A stretch of 64,000 nucleotides of DNA from Aquibium pacificus (GTDB taxonomy: Bacteria; Pseudomonadota; Alphaproteobacteria; Rhizobiales; Rhizobiaceae), in assembly GCF_040839445.1 (NCBI RefSeq), contig NZ_JBDPGJ010000004.1, positions 738,807 through 802,806 of the forward strand, in the 5' to 3' direction. This document shows positions 7,213 through 16,052 of this stretch, piece by piece. Below the pieces are notes generated by a model. The model made no database searches. It was not told where the DNA came from and saw only the letters and a program-made list of their open reading frames with translations. The position numbers were made by a program, and so were the translations under genes. The number at the start of each line of letters is the position of its first letter. Positions within the stretch are counted from its first letter, which is position 1.

Positions 7213-8358
7213 ATGACGAAGATCCTCAAGGACGTCCGCGTCGTCGAGATGGGCACCTACATCACGGGGCCGGCCGCCGGCATGCACCTCGCCGATCTCG
7301 GCGCGGACGTCGTCAAGGTCGAGCGGCCGGAGACGGGCGATCCCTTCCGCGCCTTCAAGGGCGGTCTCTACTCGCCGCACTACCAGACCTACAATCGCAA
7401 CAAGCGCTCGATCGCGCTCGACACCGGCAAGGCGGAGGATCTCGCCGTCTTCCACGACCTGATCGCGGGCTCGGACGTCTTCATCCAGAATTTTCGTCCC
7501 GGCGTCGCCGAGCGCCTGGGCGCCGGCCATGAGGAATTGCAGCGCATCAATCCGCGGCTGGTCTACTGCGCCATCACCGGTTTCGGCCAGTCCGGCCCGG
7601 CGCGCGATAGGCCGGCTTTCGATACCGTCGCGCAGGCCGCCAGCGCCTATCTGCGCCTTCTCACGCCGCCGGCCAATCCGCGCGTCATCGGGCCGGCGAT
7701 CGCCGACGCCGTCACCGGCCACTACGCCGCGCTCGGGATCGTCGCGGCCCTGCTGGAGCGGTCGAAGACGGGTAAGGGCCGCCGCCTCGACATCTCGATG
7801 CTGGAAGCGATGTGCCACTTCAATCTGGACAGCTTCACCCACTTCTTCTCGGTCGGAGAGGTGATGGGGCCGCTGAGCCGGCCGATGGTCTCGCAGTCCT
7901 ACACCTTCGCCTGCTCCGACAGGAAGTGGATCGCCATCCACCTTTCCTCGCCGACGAAATTCTGGGAAGGCCTGATGGCTTCGATCGGCAGGACCGACCT
8001 TTTGACCGATCCCCGCTTCGCCGAGCGGCCTGACCGCATCCGGCACCAGCAGGAACTGATCGACATCATGACGCCGATCTTCGCAACGAAGACACGAAGC
8101 GAGTGGTGCGACATCCTTCTGGCCAACGAGGTTCCGCATTCGCCGGCCTATGAATCCGACGAGGCGCTGGAGGACCCGCAGGCGAAACACCTGCAGATTG
8201 CGATCGAGGCCGAGCACCCGACCATGGGCGCCTTCAAGACGGTCCGTGCGCCCTACAGTTTCGACGGGCAGCCGGAACTCGACGTTCTGCCTCCTCCCAC
8301 GCTGGACGAGCACGGGGCGGAGATCAGGGCGGAACTGGCGAGACGGAAAGCGGGCTGA
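7213..8358 (+). CDS. CaiB/BaiF family III CoA-transferase
   Basis: The protein is 381 aa. It starts LKDVRVVEMGTYITGPAAGMHLADLGADVVKVERPETGDPFR, the N-terminal signature of family III CoA-transferases; the acidic residue of the LGADVVKVE region and the later catalytic Asp in RPAFDTVAQAASA fit the family. These enzymes move CoA between carboxylic acids, often with succinyl-CoA as donor. It sits between the citryl-CoA-lyase-like gene and a YciI-like gene in one operon, suggesting that it makes the thioester that the lyase cleaves. The acceptor is not readable from sequence. Confidence 0.9.
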   Translation: MTKILKDVRVVEMGTYITGPAAGMHLADLGADVVKVERPETGDPFRAFKGGLYSPHYQTYNRNKRSIALDTGKAEDLAVFHDLIAGSDVFIQNFRPGVAERLGAGHEELQRINPRLVYCAITGFGQSGPARDRPAFDTVAQAASAYLRLLTPPANPRVIGPAIADAVTGHYAALGIVAALLERSKTGKGRRLDISMLEAMCHFNLDSFTHFFSVGEVMGPLSRPMVSQSYTFACSDRKWIAIHLSSPTKFWEGLMASIGRTDLLTDPRFAERPDRIRHQQELIDIMTPIFATKTRSEWCDILLANEVPHSPAYESDEALEDPQAKHLQIAIEAEHPTMGAFKTVRAPYSFDGQPELDVLPPPTLDEHGAEIRAELARRKAG

Positions 8359-8379
8359 GGCCGCCGCGGGGAGGACGAT

Positions 8380-8763
8380 ATGGGTTTGCCGGTCAAGGAC
8401 GTGATGGCGGCGAGCAGCCGCATGCTGCAGAAGCAGCTCTATGCCATCTTCACCACGCCCGCCGGCGGCATCGAGCCGATTTTGGCCGGGATGGAGGAAC
8501 ACCTGGCCTTCCAGGTCTCGCTGGAGAAGGAAGGCATTCTCTATGCCGCAGGGCCGATGTGGTCCGACGACGAACAGACATGGGACGGAGACGGACTGGT
8601 CGTGGTGCGCGCCGGATCGCGCGCCGAGGCGGCTTCCATCGCCGAGCGCGACCCGATGCACAAGAGCGGCGCACGCAGATTCACGGTGAGGCCGTGGATG
8701 ATCAACGAGGGAACGGTGACGATCCGGCTCGACAGCTCGAGCCAGACCTTCTCCATCCTCTAG
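8380..8763 (+). CDS. YciI-family protein
   Basis: The protein is 127 aa with a ferredoxin-like YciI fold: LYAIFTTPAGG, then EEHLAFQVSLEKEGILYAAGPMWSD with the conserved GP motif, then a hydrophobic strand followed by a helix with Asp-Pro and His-Lys (RDPMHKSGARRFTVRPW). YciI-like proteins include dehydrochlorinases and muconolactone-isomerase-like enzymes, and many have no known function. The position between the CoA-transferase and the TRAP transporter makes an isomerase or dehydratase step in the same pathway plausible, but unproven. Confidence 0.74.
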   Translation: MGLPVKDVMAASSRMLQKQLYAIFTTPAGGIEPILAGMEEHLAFQVSLEKEGILYAAGPMWSDDEQTWDGDGLVVVRAGSRAEAASIAERDPMHKSGARRFTVRPWMINEGTVTIRLDSSSQTFSIL

Positions 8764-8784
8764 GTTTCAAGGGAGGAAAACGTC

Positions 8785-9861
8785 ATGAACAAGCTGACTG
8801 GAATACTGCTCGCGGGGGCGATCGCATTTCCGACCGCGGCACTCTCGCAGGAGACGATAAGCCTGACGGTGGCGTCCAGCCATCCGCTGGTCATTCCGTG
8901 GGTCGGGATGATCAAGTCGCACTTTATGGCGGAGACCGACCGCCTGTTGGCCGAAAAGGGCAACTACAAGATCGAGTGGCAGGAGGCGTTCGGCGGCCAG
9001 CTCTACAAGGCCAACGCGACGCTGACCTCGGTCGAGGAAGGCGTCACCGACATCGGCTGGGTGTTCTCGTTCCTCGAAGCGGCCAAGCTTCCGCTGAGCC
9101 AGGTGTCGAGCTACGCGCCCTTCGCCACAGCCAACCCGCCCGTCCAGCTGGAGGTCATGTCCGAGCTGCTTGAGACCAACGAGGCGTTCCGCAACGAGTG
9201 GGAGCAGTACAATCTCAAGGTGCTCGGCTTGACCGGAACCGACAGCTACGACGTCTACACCAAGCAGCCGATCACCGGCCTCAAGGACCTGGACGGCATG
9301 AAGCTCTCGGCCCCCGGCGTGCTCGCCAACTGGCTGCGCGGCACCGGAGCCAACGCCGTCGATGGCGCCTTGACCACCTTCTACACCGACATCCAGACCG
9401 GCGTGTCGGACGGCGTGCTGTCGTTGGCGCTCGGCGTTCTGCCCGCCAAGCTCTACGAGGTGGCGCCCTATGTCACGCGGGTCAACATCGGCGTGGCCTA
9501 TTCGGGTGCGGTCGCCATCAACCGCGACACCTGGGACGACCTCCCCGAGGAAGTGCAGAACGCCATGGTCGCGGCCGGCAAGTTCTATACGCAGGAGCAC
9601 GGCAAGGATCTGCTCGAGCGGCACGAAGCCGCGTTCAAGAAGATGATGGAGATCGGGGCAAGCCAGAACCCGCCGGTGACCATGACCGAAATGTCAGCCG
9701 AAGACAGGCAGGCCTGGGTCGATGGCCTTCCTGATATCGCAGGCGAATGGGCGGCCGATGCCGAAGCGCGCGGGCTTCCGGGCCGCGAGTTCCTGGCGGC
9801 CTATATGGAAGGTCTGCGCAAGCGCGGAGAAAAGCCCGCCCGCGACTGGGACAAGCAGTAA
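8785..9861 (+). CDS. TRAP transporter substrate-binding protein, DctP family
   Basis: The protein is 358 aa. A signal peptide (LTGILLAGAIAFPTAALS, cleavage before QETIS) directs it to the periplasm. The mature part has the DctP pattern: SSHPLVIPWVGM, EWQEAFGGQLYKANATLTSVEEGVTDIGWV, and a region around TDSYDVYTKQPITGLKDLDGMKL leading to the conserved substrate-binding Arg/Asn area. It binds an organic anion and delivers it to the two membrane subunits encoded directly downstream. The operon context suggests an aromatic or tricarboxylic acid as the ligand. Confidence 0.92.
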   Translation: MNKLTGILLAGAIAFPTAALSQETISLTVASSHPLVIPWVGMIKSHFMAETDRLLAEKGNYKIEWQEAFGGQLYKANATLTSVEEGVTDIGWVFSFLEAAKLPLSQVSSYAPFATANPPVQLEVMSELLETNEAFRNEWEQYNLKVLGLTGTDSYDVYTKQPITGLKDLDGMKLSAPGVLANWLRGTGANAVDGALTTFYTDIQTGVSDGVLSLALGVLPAKLYEVAPYVTRVNIGVAYSGAVAINRDTWDDLPEEVQNAMVAAGKFYTQEHGKDLLERHEAAFKKMMEIGASQNPPVTMTEMSAEDRQAWVDGLPDIAGEWAADAEARGLPGREFLAAYMEGLRKRGEKPARDWDKQ

Positions 9862-9886
9862 CAGCAACGCGGAAGCCGGGAAGGCC

Positions 9887-10456
9887 ATGGCCACCGCCGC
9901 ACACGAGGACGGCGCCGCGACGAAGCGGCGCCAAGTGTCCGTGCCGATGCGGATGTGGTCGCGTGCCGTCGACGGACTGGCCGCGCTCGGAACGCTGATG
10001 ATCGTCGTCCTCATGGCGATGATCTTCTGCGACGTCCTGGCGCGCAACCTGATCGGCGGCTCGCTTCCGCTGATCTCGGAACTCGGCGCGCTCACGCTGG
10101 TGATGATCGTCTTCCTCCAACTGGGCACGACGGTGCGCAACAATCGGCTCGCCCGCACCGATTTCTTCCTGGCACTGATGGAAGACCGAAGCCCGCGTGC
10201 GGCCGCTTTCGTTGCCGGGCTGTGGGACCTGTTCGGCATCGCGGTCTGTGCCGGGATCGCATGGTCGACCTGGGGAATTCTCTGGAAGGATTATGACCAT
10301 TCAGAGTACATCGGGGTGACCGGCGTTGCGACGGTCCAGACCTGGCCGTTCCGCGCCCTGATCCTCGTCGGCGTCGCGGTCGCGGCCCTGCAGTTCGTCA
10401 TCCAGGCCGCCCAGTCCTTCGCCAGGGCCGCGGTTCCGGCGGACAAAATTCCATGA
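9887..10456 (+). CDS. TRAP transporter small permease, DctQ family
   Basis: The protein is 189 aa with four predicted membrane segments, beginning around LAALGTLMIVVLMAMIFCDVLARNL and ending near FRALILVGVAVAALQFVI. FCDVLARNLIGGSLPLISELG is the typical DctQ motif around the first helix. I placed the start at 9887 (AAGGCC just before it), not at a far upstream ATG that overlaps the DctP gene. Its stop overlaps the start of the large permease (ATGA at 10453), as expected for stoichiometric coupling. Confidence 0.9.
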   Translation: MATAAHEDGAATKRRQVSVPMRMWSRAVDGLAALGTLMIVVLMAMIFCDVLARNLIGGSLPLISELGALTLVMIVFLQLGTTVRNNRLARTDFFLALMEDRSPRAAAFVAGLWDLFGIAVCAGIAWSTWGILWKDYDHSEYIGVTGVATVQTWPFRALILVGVAVAALQFVIQAAQSFARAAVPADKIP

Positions 10457-11772
10457 CCGGCATCGAGGTGGGCGCGGCCGGCGTGGCGGCCCTGATCGTG
10501 CTGATCGGACTCGGCATGCCGATCGGCATCGGCATGATCGTCGTCTCCTTCGTGGGCGTCACGCTGATCCGCAACGAAACCGTGGCCATGCGCATGATGG
10601 GCTCGGTGGCCAACGACAGCCTCGAGGAATATCTCTTCGCCGTCGTTCCGCTCTTCGTCCTGATGGGCCTGCTTGTCACCATCTCGGGCGTGGGCAAGGA
10701 CACATTCGACCTCTTCGAGCGCATGTTGCGCCGGGTGAGGGCGGGGCTCGGCGTGGCGACCGTCTTTGCCAATGCCGTCTTCGCCTCGATCACCGGCATA
10801 TCGATCGCCTCTGCCTCGGTCTTCTCGCGCGTCGCGGTACCGGAGATGACCCGCCACGGCTATAGCCGCCGCTTCTCCACCGGCGTGGTGGCGGGCAGTT
10901 CGGTGCTCGGAATGCTCATCCCGCCTTCACTGCTGATGATCGTCTATGCCGTGCTGGCCGAGGAATCCGTCGGGCGCATGTTCTTGGCCGGCATCGGCCC
11001 CGGCATCATGCTGTCAATCCTGTTCTCGGCCACCGTGATCATCATGGCCACGTGGTGGAAGTCGTCAGTCTTCGAGCGGCCATCGGCTGAGTTCGACGAG
11101 GCGGAGGATGAGCCCGGGCGTTTCTCGATCGTCACAAAATCGCTTCCGATCGTCGGGCTCGTCACCCTCGTCCTCGGGGGGCTCTATGGTGGCTTCTTCA
11201 ATCCCACGGAGGCGGGCGCGGTCGGCGCTCTTGGTGCACTGGCGATCGCGCTCATGCGCAAGTCGCTGAACCCCTCGAAGTTCTGGAGCCTTCTCGTCGA
11301 GACGGGACAGGTCACGGTCTCGGTCCTGTTCCTGATCCTTGCGGCCACTTTCTTTTCGCGCATGCTCGCTATGTCGGGCCTGCCCAACATGCTGGCGGAA
11401 ACGCTGCTCACCAGCTCGATCGGGCCCTACGGGTTCCTGCTGATCTTCCTCTTCCTGATCATCATCATGGGCTGCCTGATCGATTCCATCTCGATCATGC
11501 TGATCCTGCTGCCGATTGCCCTGCCTGTGGCCAAGCATGCGGGATTCGACCTGATCTGGTTCGGGGTGATCACCGTGGTGGCGGTCGAGATCGGGCTGCT
11601 CACCCCGCCCTTCGGGCTTTCGGTCTATACGATCAAGTCGGCGATCGACGATCCGGACCTCAAGGTCGGCGAAATCTTCCGGGGCGCGATGCCCTTCGTT
11701 GCGGCGATGATCGTGGGATTGGCGATCCTCGTCGCCTTCCCGCAGATCGCGGTCTGGCTTGCGAGGCTCTAG
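10453..11772 (+). CDS. TRAP transporter large permease, DctM family
   Basis: The protein is 439 aa and highly hydrophobic, with about 12 membrane segments. Family marks include LVTISGVGKDTFDLFERMLRRVRAGLGVATV, ASASVFSRVAVPEMTRHGY, GSSVLGMLIPPS and a second inverted half with NPTEAGAVGALGAL and LTPPFGLSVYTIK. It forms the Na+-coupled translocation channel of the DctPQM transporter. The gene overlaps the small permease and is followed after 1 bp by the FMN-reductase gene, so all are likely one transcript. Confidence 0.93.
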   Translation: MTGIEVGAAGVAALIVLIGLGMPIGIGMIVVSFVGVTLIRNETVAMRMMGSVANDSLEEYLFAVVPLFVLMGLLVTISGVGKDTFDLFERMLRRVRAGLGVATVFANAVFASITGISIASASVFSRVAVPEMTRHGYSRRFSTGVVAGSSVLGMLIPPSLLMIVYAVLAEESVGRMFLAGIGPGIMLSILFSATVIIMATWWKSSVFERPSAEFDEAEDEPGRFSIVTKSLPIVGLVTLVLGGLYGGFFNPTEAGAVGALGALAIALMRKSLNPSKFWSLLVETGQVTVSVLFLILAATFFSRMLAMSGLPNMLAETLLTSSIGPYGFLLIFLFLIIIMGCLIDSISIMLILLPIALPVAKHAGFDLIWFGVITVVAVEIGLLTPPFGLSVYTIKSAIDDPDLKVGEIFRGAMPFVAAMIVGLAILVAFPQIAVWLARL

Positions 11773-11773
11773 C

Positions 11774-12307
11774 ATGAACCTTCTCTGTCTCTCGGGAAGC
11801 CTGAGATCGGCGTCCTCGTCCCGCGCGGTGCTCGATCACATCGTCGGCCATCTACCCGATGGCGTTTCCGCGACGCGCTTCGATATCGGCAGCCTGCCTC
11901 ACTACAATGCCGACCTCGGCGCGCCCGAGATAGTGGAAGCCTTCAAGGCAGCGGTCGAGGCCGCCGACGGCCTCGTCATCGTCACCCCGGAATACAATTA
12001 CAGCGTGCCTGGCGTTCTCAAGAACGCCATCGACTGGGCATCGAGGCCAGCCTATGCCTCCGTCTTCAAGGACAAGCCGGTCCTCGTCGCCTCCACCTCG
12101 GGCGGCGCGCTCGGCGGCGTGCGTGCGCAGGCGCATCTGAAATACATGCTGAACGGCATGCTGGCGCGGGTTTTCCCGTGGCAGGAAGTGATCGTCCCGC
12201 ATGCGAACCAGAAGGTGAAGGACGGCGTCTTTTCCGACGCGGTGACCGAGGCCTTCATCGGTCAGGCCATCGCCGCCTTCGTCGATTCTATCGGCGCCGG
12301 CCGATAG
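11774..12307 (+). CDS. NAD(P)H-dependent FMN reductase family protein
   Basis: The protein is 177 aa with a flavodoxin-like fold. The N-terminus MNLLCLSGSLRSASSSRAVL is the FMN phosphate-binding loop (SGSLRxxS), and VTPEYNYSVPGVLKNAIDWASRP is the hallmark of the NADPH-dependent FMN reductase/ChrR/azoreductase-like group. It could supply reduced flavin or reduce quinones formed from aromatic substrates. It starts one base after the TRAP permease stop (11772), so it is the last gene of the operon. Confidence 0.85.
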   Translation: MNLLCLSGSLRSASSSRAVLDHIVGHLPDGVSATRFDIGSLPHYNADLGAPEIVEAFKAAVEAADGLVIVTPEYNYSVPGVLKNAIDWASRPAYASVFKDKPVLVASTSGGALGGVRAQAHLKYMLNGMLARVFPWQEVIVPHANQKVKDGVFSDAVTEAFIGQAIAAFVDSIGAGR

Positions 12308-12364
12308 GCAGGCAGGCTCCTCGGGAGCGATGCAGCCGACGAGCCGCCGCCGGGCGGCCTTCGC

Positions 12365-12982
12365 TCAGCTATGGGCGAAGATGTCCTGTTCGTCCCAGCC
12401 CATCAGGTCGAGCTTCGACCGGGTCGGCAGGAACTCGAAACAGGCTTCAGCCTCCGCCATGCGCCCGTCGCGCGAAAGCCTGGAGAGCAGTGCCTCGCGC
12501 AGCCTGTGCAGGTGAAGCACGTCGGAGGCGGCATATTCCAGCTGCTCCGGTGAAAGCGTCTCGGCCGCCCAGTCGGACGACTGCTGCTGCTTGGACAGTG
12601 TGACGCCGAGGAACTCCTGGCAGACGTCCTTCAGCCCGTGCCGGTCTGTATAGGTGCGGGTCAGCCGCGACGCGATCTTGGTGCAGAAGACCGGCGAGGG
12701 CATGACCCCGAATGCGTGGAACAGCACCGCGAGATCGAAGCGCCCGAAGTGGAAGATCTTCGTGATCCGCTGGTTGCCCAGCAGCGAGACGAGATTGGGC
12801 GCCGCCGTCTGCCCGCGGTCGATCTGGATCACGTCGGCGGTGCCGTCGCCGGGGGACATCTGCACCACGCAGAGCCGGTCTCGGTGCGGCTTCAGTCCCA
12901 GGGTCTCGGTATCGATGGCAACCGCCTCGACGTCGTAGCGGGAGAGGTCGGGCAGGTCGTTCCGGTGGAAGCGGATGCTCAA
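12365..12982 (-). CDS. Ribonuclease D-like 3'-5' exonuclease
   Basis: The protein is 205 aa, the short alphaproteobacterial RNase D form, which lacks HRDC domains. The DEDD catalytic residues are visible in AIDTETLGL, IFHFGRFDLAVL and YAASDVLHLHRL (Tyr-x3-Asp). It would trim the 3' ends of structured RNAs. I favour a TTG start at 12982: GAGGAG lies 9 nt upstream and the peptide begins LSIRFHRNDLPDL as in homologues. An ATG at 13015 would overlap the upstream M20 gene. Confidence 0.88.
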   Translation of the reverse strand: MSIRFHRNDLPDLSRYDVEAVAIDTETLGLKPHRDRLCVVQMSPGDGTADVIQIDRGQTAAPNLVSLLGNQRITKIFHFGRFDLAVLFHAFGVMPSPVFCTKIASRLTRTYTDRHGLKDVCQEFLGVTLSKQQQSSDWAAETLSPEQLEYAASDVLHLHRLREALLSRLSRDGRMAEAEACFEFLPTRSKLDLMGWDEQDIFAHS

Positions 12983-12995
12983 GGGTCTCGCCTCC

Positions 12996-14387
12996 TCAGT
13001 TCGCCAGCGCGCCAAGGATGCGCGCCCAGGACCGCTGGCCCTTGTGGAAGGACGACAACTCGTACTTTTCGTTCGGCGAATGGACGCGGTCGTCCGGCAG
13101 GCCGAAGCCGACGAGCAGCGAATCCATGCCGAGCATCTTCTGGAAGTCGCCGACGATCGGGATGGATCCGCCCATGGCGATCATCACCGCTTCGTTCGGC
13201 CATTCGTCCGACAGCGCCTGCTTGGCCTTCACCAGCAACGGCGAATCGTAGGGCAGGTGGATCGCCGGCGAACCGCCATGCTCGTGGAACTCGACCGAAC
13301 AGTCGGCGGGGATACGCGCGTTGACGAATTCGCGGAAGGCGGCGCGAATCTTCTGCGGATCCTGCCGGTGCACCAGACGGAACGAGACCTTCGCCGAGGC
13401 TTCCGCCGCGATCACGGTCTTGAAACCCTTTCCGGTATAGCCGCCGAAGATGCCGTTCACCTCCGCGGTCGGCCGCGCCCAGGTGAGTTCGAGCACGGAC
13501 CGGCCTTTCTCGCCCGCCGGGATCGACAGCCCGATGTCGGCCAGAAAATTCTCCGCGCCGCGGCCGAGCCTTTCCCAGACATCGAGCACCTCCTGCGGCG
13601 TCTCGTCGACGCCGTCGTAGAAGCCGGGGATGGTGACGCGGCCATTCTCGTCGTGCAGGTCGGCGAGCACTTTCGCCAGGACGTGGATTGGGTTGGCGGC
13701 GGCGCCGCCGTATAGGCCGGAATGCAGGTCGCGGTTCGCTGCGTGTACCGTGATCTCCTCGCCGACGAGGCCGCGCAGCGCCGTCGAGATTGCCGGGGTG
13801 TCGGCGTCCCACATGCCGGTGTCGCAGACCAGCGCGAAGTCTGCCTTCAGTTCCCCGGCATTGGCCTCCAGGAAGGGTTTCAGCGACGGGGAGCCGGACT
13901 CCTCCTCGCCCTCGAACAGGATCGTCACCTTGCAGGGCAGGCTGCCGGTCTCCGTCTTCCAGGCGCGGCAGGCTTCGACGAAGGTCATCAGCTGGCCCTT
14001 GTCGTCCGCCGAGCCGCGCCCGGTGATGATCCGCCGGCCGTTCGGGGCGGTCTTCTGAGCGGGATCGAACGGATCGTCTTCCCACAGCTCCACCGGATCG
14101 ACCGGCTGCACGTCGTAGTGACCGTAAAACAGCACGTGCGGCGCATCCGCCGAGGGTCCGTCGTGATGGGCGACCACCATCGGGTGTCCGGCCGTGTCGC
14201 GCAGGCTGGCCGAAAAGCCGATCGTCTCAAGGTCGCGTACCAGCCATTCCGCAGCCTTGCGGCAGTCGGCCCCGTAGGCCGGATCGGTGGAGATCGAGCG
14301 GATGCGCAGGAGTTCGAACAGGCGCGACAGGCTGTCGTCGAGCCCGGAATCGAGCGTGGAAAGTACGGAGGAAAGTGCTGTCATCAA
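12996..14387 (-). CDS. M20-family metallopeptidase (dipeptidase)
   Basis: The protein is 463 aa. The metal-site motifs are in order: LFYGHYDVQPVDP (His, Asp), GRGSADDKGQL (bridging Asp), EGEEESGS (general base Glu and ligand Glu) and a late His in EFHEHGGSPAIHLP. The lid domain lies between, around VNGIFGGYTGKGFKTV. This matches the M20/M25/M40 dipeptidase group, probably cytoplasmic since no signal peptide is seen. The gene is immediately upstream of the RNase D gene on the same strand, 13 bp apart, and the two may be co-transcribed. Confidence 0.9.
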   Translation of the reverse strand: MMTALSSVLSTLDSGLDDSLSRLFELLRIRSISTDPAYGADCRKAAEWLVRDLETIGFSASLRDTAGHPMVVAHHDGPSADAPHVLFYGHYDVQPVDPVELWEDDPFDPAQKTAPNGRRIITGRGSADDKGQLMTFVEACRAWKTETGSLPCKVTILFEGEEESGSPSLKPFLEANAGELKADFALVCDTGMWDADTPAISTALRGLVGEEITVHAANRDLHSGLYGGAAANPIHVLAKVLADLHDENGRVTIPGFYDGVDETPQEVLDVWERLGRGAENFLADIGLSIPAGEKGRSVLELTWARPTAEVNGIFGGYTGKGFKTVIAAEASAKVSFRLVHRQDPQKIRAAFREFVNARIPADCSVEFHEHGGSPAIHLPYDSPLLVKAKQALSDEWPNEAVMIAMGGSIPIVGDFQKMLGMDSLLVGFGLPDDRVHSPNEKYELSSFHKGQRSWARILGALAN

Positions 14388-14847
14388 TTCATCTCGTCGG
14401 CGGGATGCAAATGGGTTCTGGTCGAGGCGGCGCGACCCTACTGCATGGTGGATGGAAAGGGGAGGAGAATTTGCCGGCCGGCGCGGCGCTCGCGCCGGCC
14501 CAGCTCGCGCCGTGGGCCCGAACGGGCACGCCGCCAGCGGCTGTTCGAGGGGACGCAGCCATCACCGCAGACGGCCAATCTCGCGCGATGTCGTGGCTCC
14601 ACAAGCCTGTCGGTTCGTCAGGCTCGCCAACGGGATTGCCGGGGCGTGGGTCGGTACTCTGGGGAAAATTGGGAACCGGCGGCACTGGGTGGGGGAGGGG
14701 GAGTGCGCCGCCGGTTCCATCTGGCGTTTTGGGGGCGCCAGACGCAGCAACTCGCGCGAACCCCGTTGGTTCCGCGGCGCTAGGAAAAAATCTTTGATGC
14801 CGCGGCGGCCACCTCCGGGAATCCGAATGGAGAAAAGACAAAAGGGA
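14388..14847. other. Intergenic region with a GC-rich hairpin
   Basis: These 460 bp lie between the divergent M20 and TetR genes. I see no convincing gene; the open frames here have no recognisable domain. A strong hairpin (GGCCGGCGCG with its complement around a 5-nt loop) is at 14476-14500. A purine-rich G tract lies near 14685-14705. The M20 promoter is expected at the left end and the TetR promoter at the right end. Confidence 0.5.
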
Positions 14848-14877
14848 TTGACATAAATACCAACCAGTCGGTATTTA
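14848..14877 (+). promoter_or_regulatory. tetR promoter with overlapping palindromic operator
   Basis: A consensus -35 box TTGACA (14848-14853) is followed after 18 bp by TATTTA (14872-14877). Between and over the -10 lies a palindrome with arms TAAATACC and GGTATTTA around an 8-bp centre (14854-14877). The TetR start is 20 bp further on. The arrangement points to autorepression by the adjacent TetR protein, blocking RNA polymerase at its own operon. Confidence 0.62.
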
Positions 14878-14897
14878 ATTATCAAGGAGAGAAACGA

Positions 14898-15551
14898 ATG
14901 CCCCGACCCGCCAACCCGCTGACGAGGACGAAGCTGCTCGAGGCTGCCTTCGCGGTGATCCGGTCGAAGGGGTATTCGGCGACGACGGTGGACGACATCT
15001 GCCGCGCGGCGGGCCTCTCAAAGGGGGCCTTTTTCCATCATTTCGCCAGCAAGGAGGAGCTTGCTGTCGCTGCCGCCCTGCACTGGTCGGAAACCACCGG
15101 CGCGCTGTTCGAATCTGCGCCCTATCACACCCCGGCCGACCCGTTGGAGCGTCTGCTCGCCTATGTCGCCTTCCGCCGCGAGATCATCCAGGGCGATCTG
15201 CCCGATTTCACCTGCCTGGTCGGGACGATGGCGCAGGAGGTCTACGGCACCAACCCCGCGATCCAGAAGGCCTGTTGGGAATCGATCCATGGCCATGCCG
15301 AGACGCTGGTGCCAGACATCGAGGCCGCCATGCGCGACCGAGGCATCGACGCGGACTGGACGGCCGAGAGCCTCGCGCTCCACACCCAGGCCGTGCTGCA
15401 GGGGGCTTTTATCCTGGCCAAGGCCAGCGGGGAACCGCGCCGAGCGGTCGAGAGCATCGACCACCTCTACCGCTACATCGAAGGGCTGTTCGGCGTAGCC
15501 GGCCTTCGAACGCGGCCTGCCGGAAGAAGAACATCGAGAACAGGAGAATGA
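14898..15551 (+). CDS. TetR/AcrR-family transcriptional regulator
   Basis: The protein is 217 aa. The N-terminal HTH is textbook TetR: LLEAAFAVIRSKGYSATTVDDICRAAGLSKGAFFHHFASKEELAVAA. The C-terminal ligand-binding helices contain FTCLVGTMAQEVYGTNPAIQKAC. The gene follows a palindromic operator that overlaps its promoter and heads an operon of SRPBCC, two VOC and DUF1428 genes, which it probably represses. The inducing ligand is unknown. The stop is one base before the next start. Confidence 0.9.
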   Translation: MPRPANPLTRTKLLEAAFAVIRSKGYSATTVDDICRAAGLSKGAFFHHFASKEELAVAAALHWSETTGALFESAPYHTPADPLERLLAYVAFRREIIQGDLPDFTCLVGTMAQEVYGTNPAIQKACWESIHGHAETLVPDIEAAMRDRGIDADWTAESLALHTQAVLQGAFILAKASGEPRRAVESIDHLYRYIEGLFGVAGLRTRPAGRRTSRTGE

Positions 15552-15552
15552 C

Positions 15553-16032
15553 ATGAGCGACCCGACCGCCACCGGACCCAAACACGTCCTGACACTGGAG
15601 CGGATCATCGACGCGCCCGTAGAAAACGTCTGGCGCTGCTGGACAGAGCCGAAGCTGCTGAACAAATGGTTCTGTCCGAAGCCCTGGTTCGTCTCGGAAA
15701 GCCGCATCGAGCTGAAGCCCGGAGGCGAATTCTACTCAGTGATGAACGGCCCCGATGGCGAGCGCTTCGAGAATCTGGGCGTGTGCCTGGAGGTCGAGCC
15801 GCGGCGGCGCCTCGTCTTCACGGATGCCTTCAAGCCTGGCTGGGTCCCTTCCGACAGGCCCTTCATGGTGAGCCACGTCCATTTCGAAGATACGGGCGAC
15901 GGCAAGACGAAATACACCGCGCACGCCATGCACTGGAACGACGAAACGCTCAGGGAACACGAGCAGATGGGCTTCCACGAGGGTTGGGGCAAAGCCGCCG
16001 ACCAGCTGGAAGAACTGGCAAAGAGCATCTGA
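15553..16032 (+). CDS. SRPBCC (AHSA1/START-like) domain protein
   Basis: The protein is 159 aa. LTLERIIDAPVENVWRCWTEPKLLNKWFCPKPW at the N-terminus and GWGKAADQLEELAKSI at the C-terminus are characteristic of AHSA1-like SRPBCC proteins, which form a hydrophobic pocket for small lipophilic ligands. It is the second gene of the TetR operon. No enzymatic activity can be assigned from sequence. Confidence 0.88.
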   Translation: MSDPTATGPKHVLTLERIIDAPVENVWRCWTEPKLLNKWFCPKPWFVSESRIELKPGGEFYSVMNGPDGERFENLGVCLEVEPRRRLVFTDAFKPGWVPSDRPFMVSHVHFEDTGDGKTKYTAHAMHWNDETLREHEQMGFHEGWGKAADQLEELAKSI

Positions 16033-16052
16033 ACGCAAAGGAGGAAAGAACC

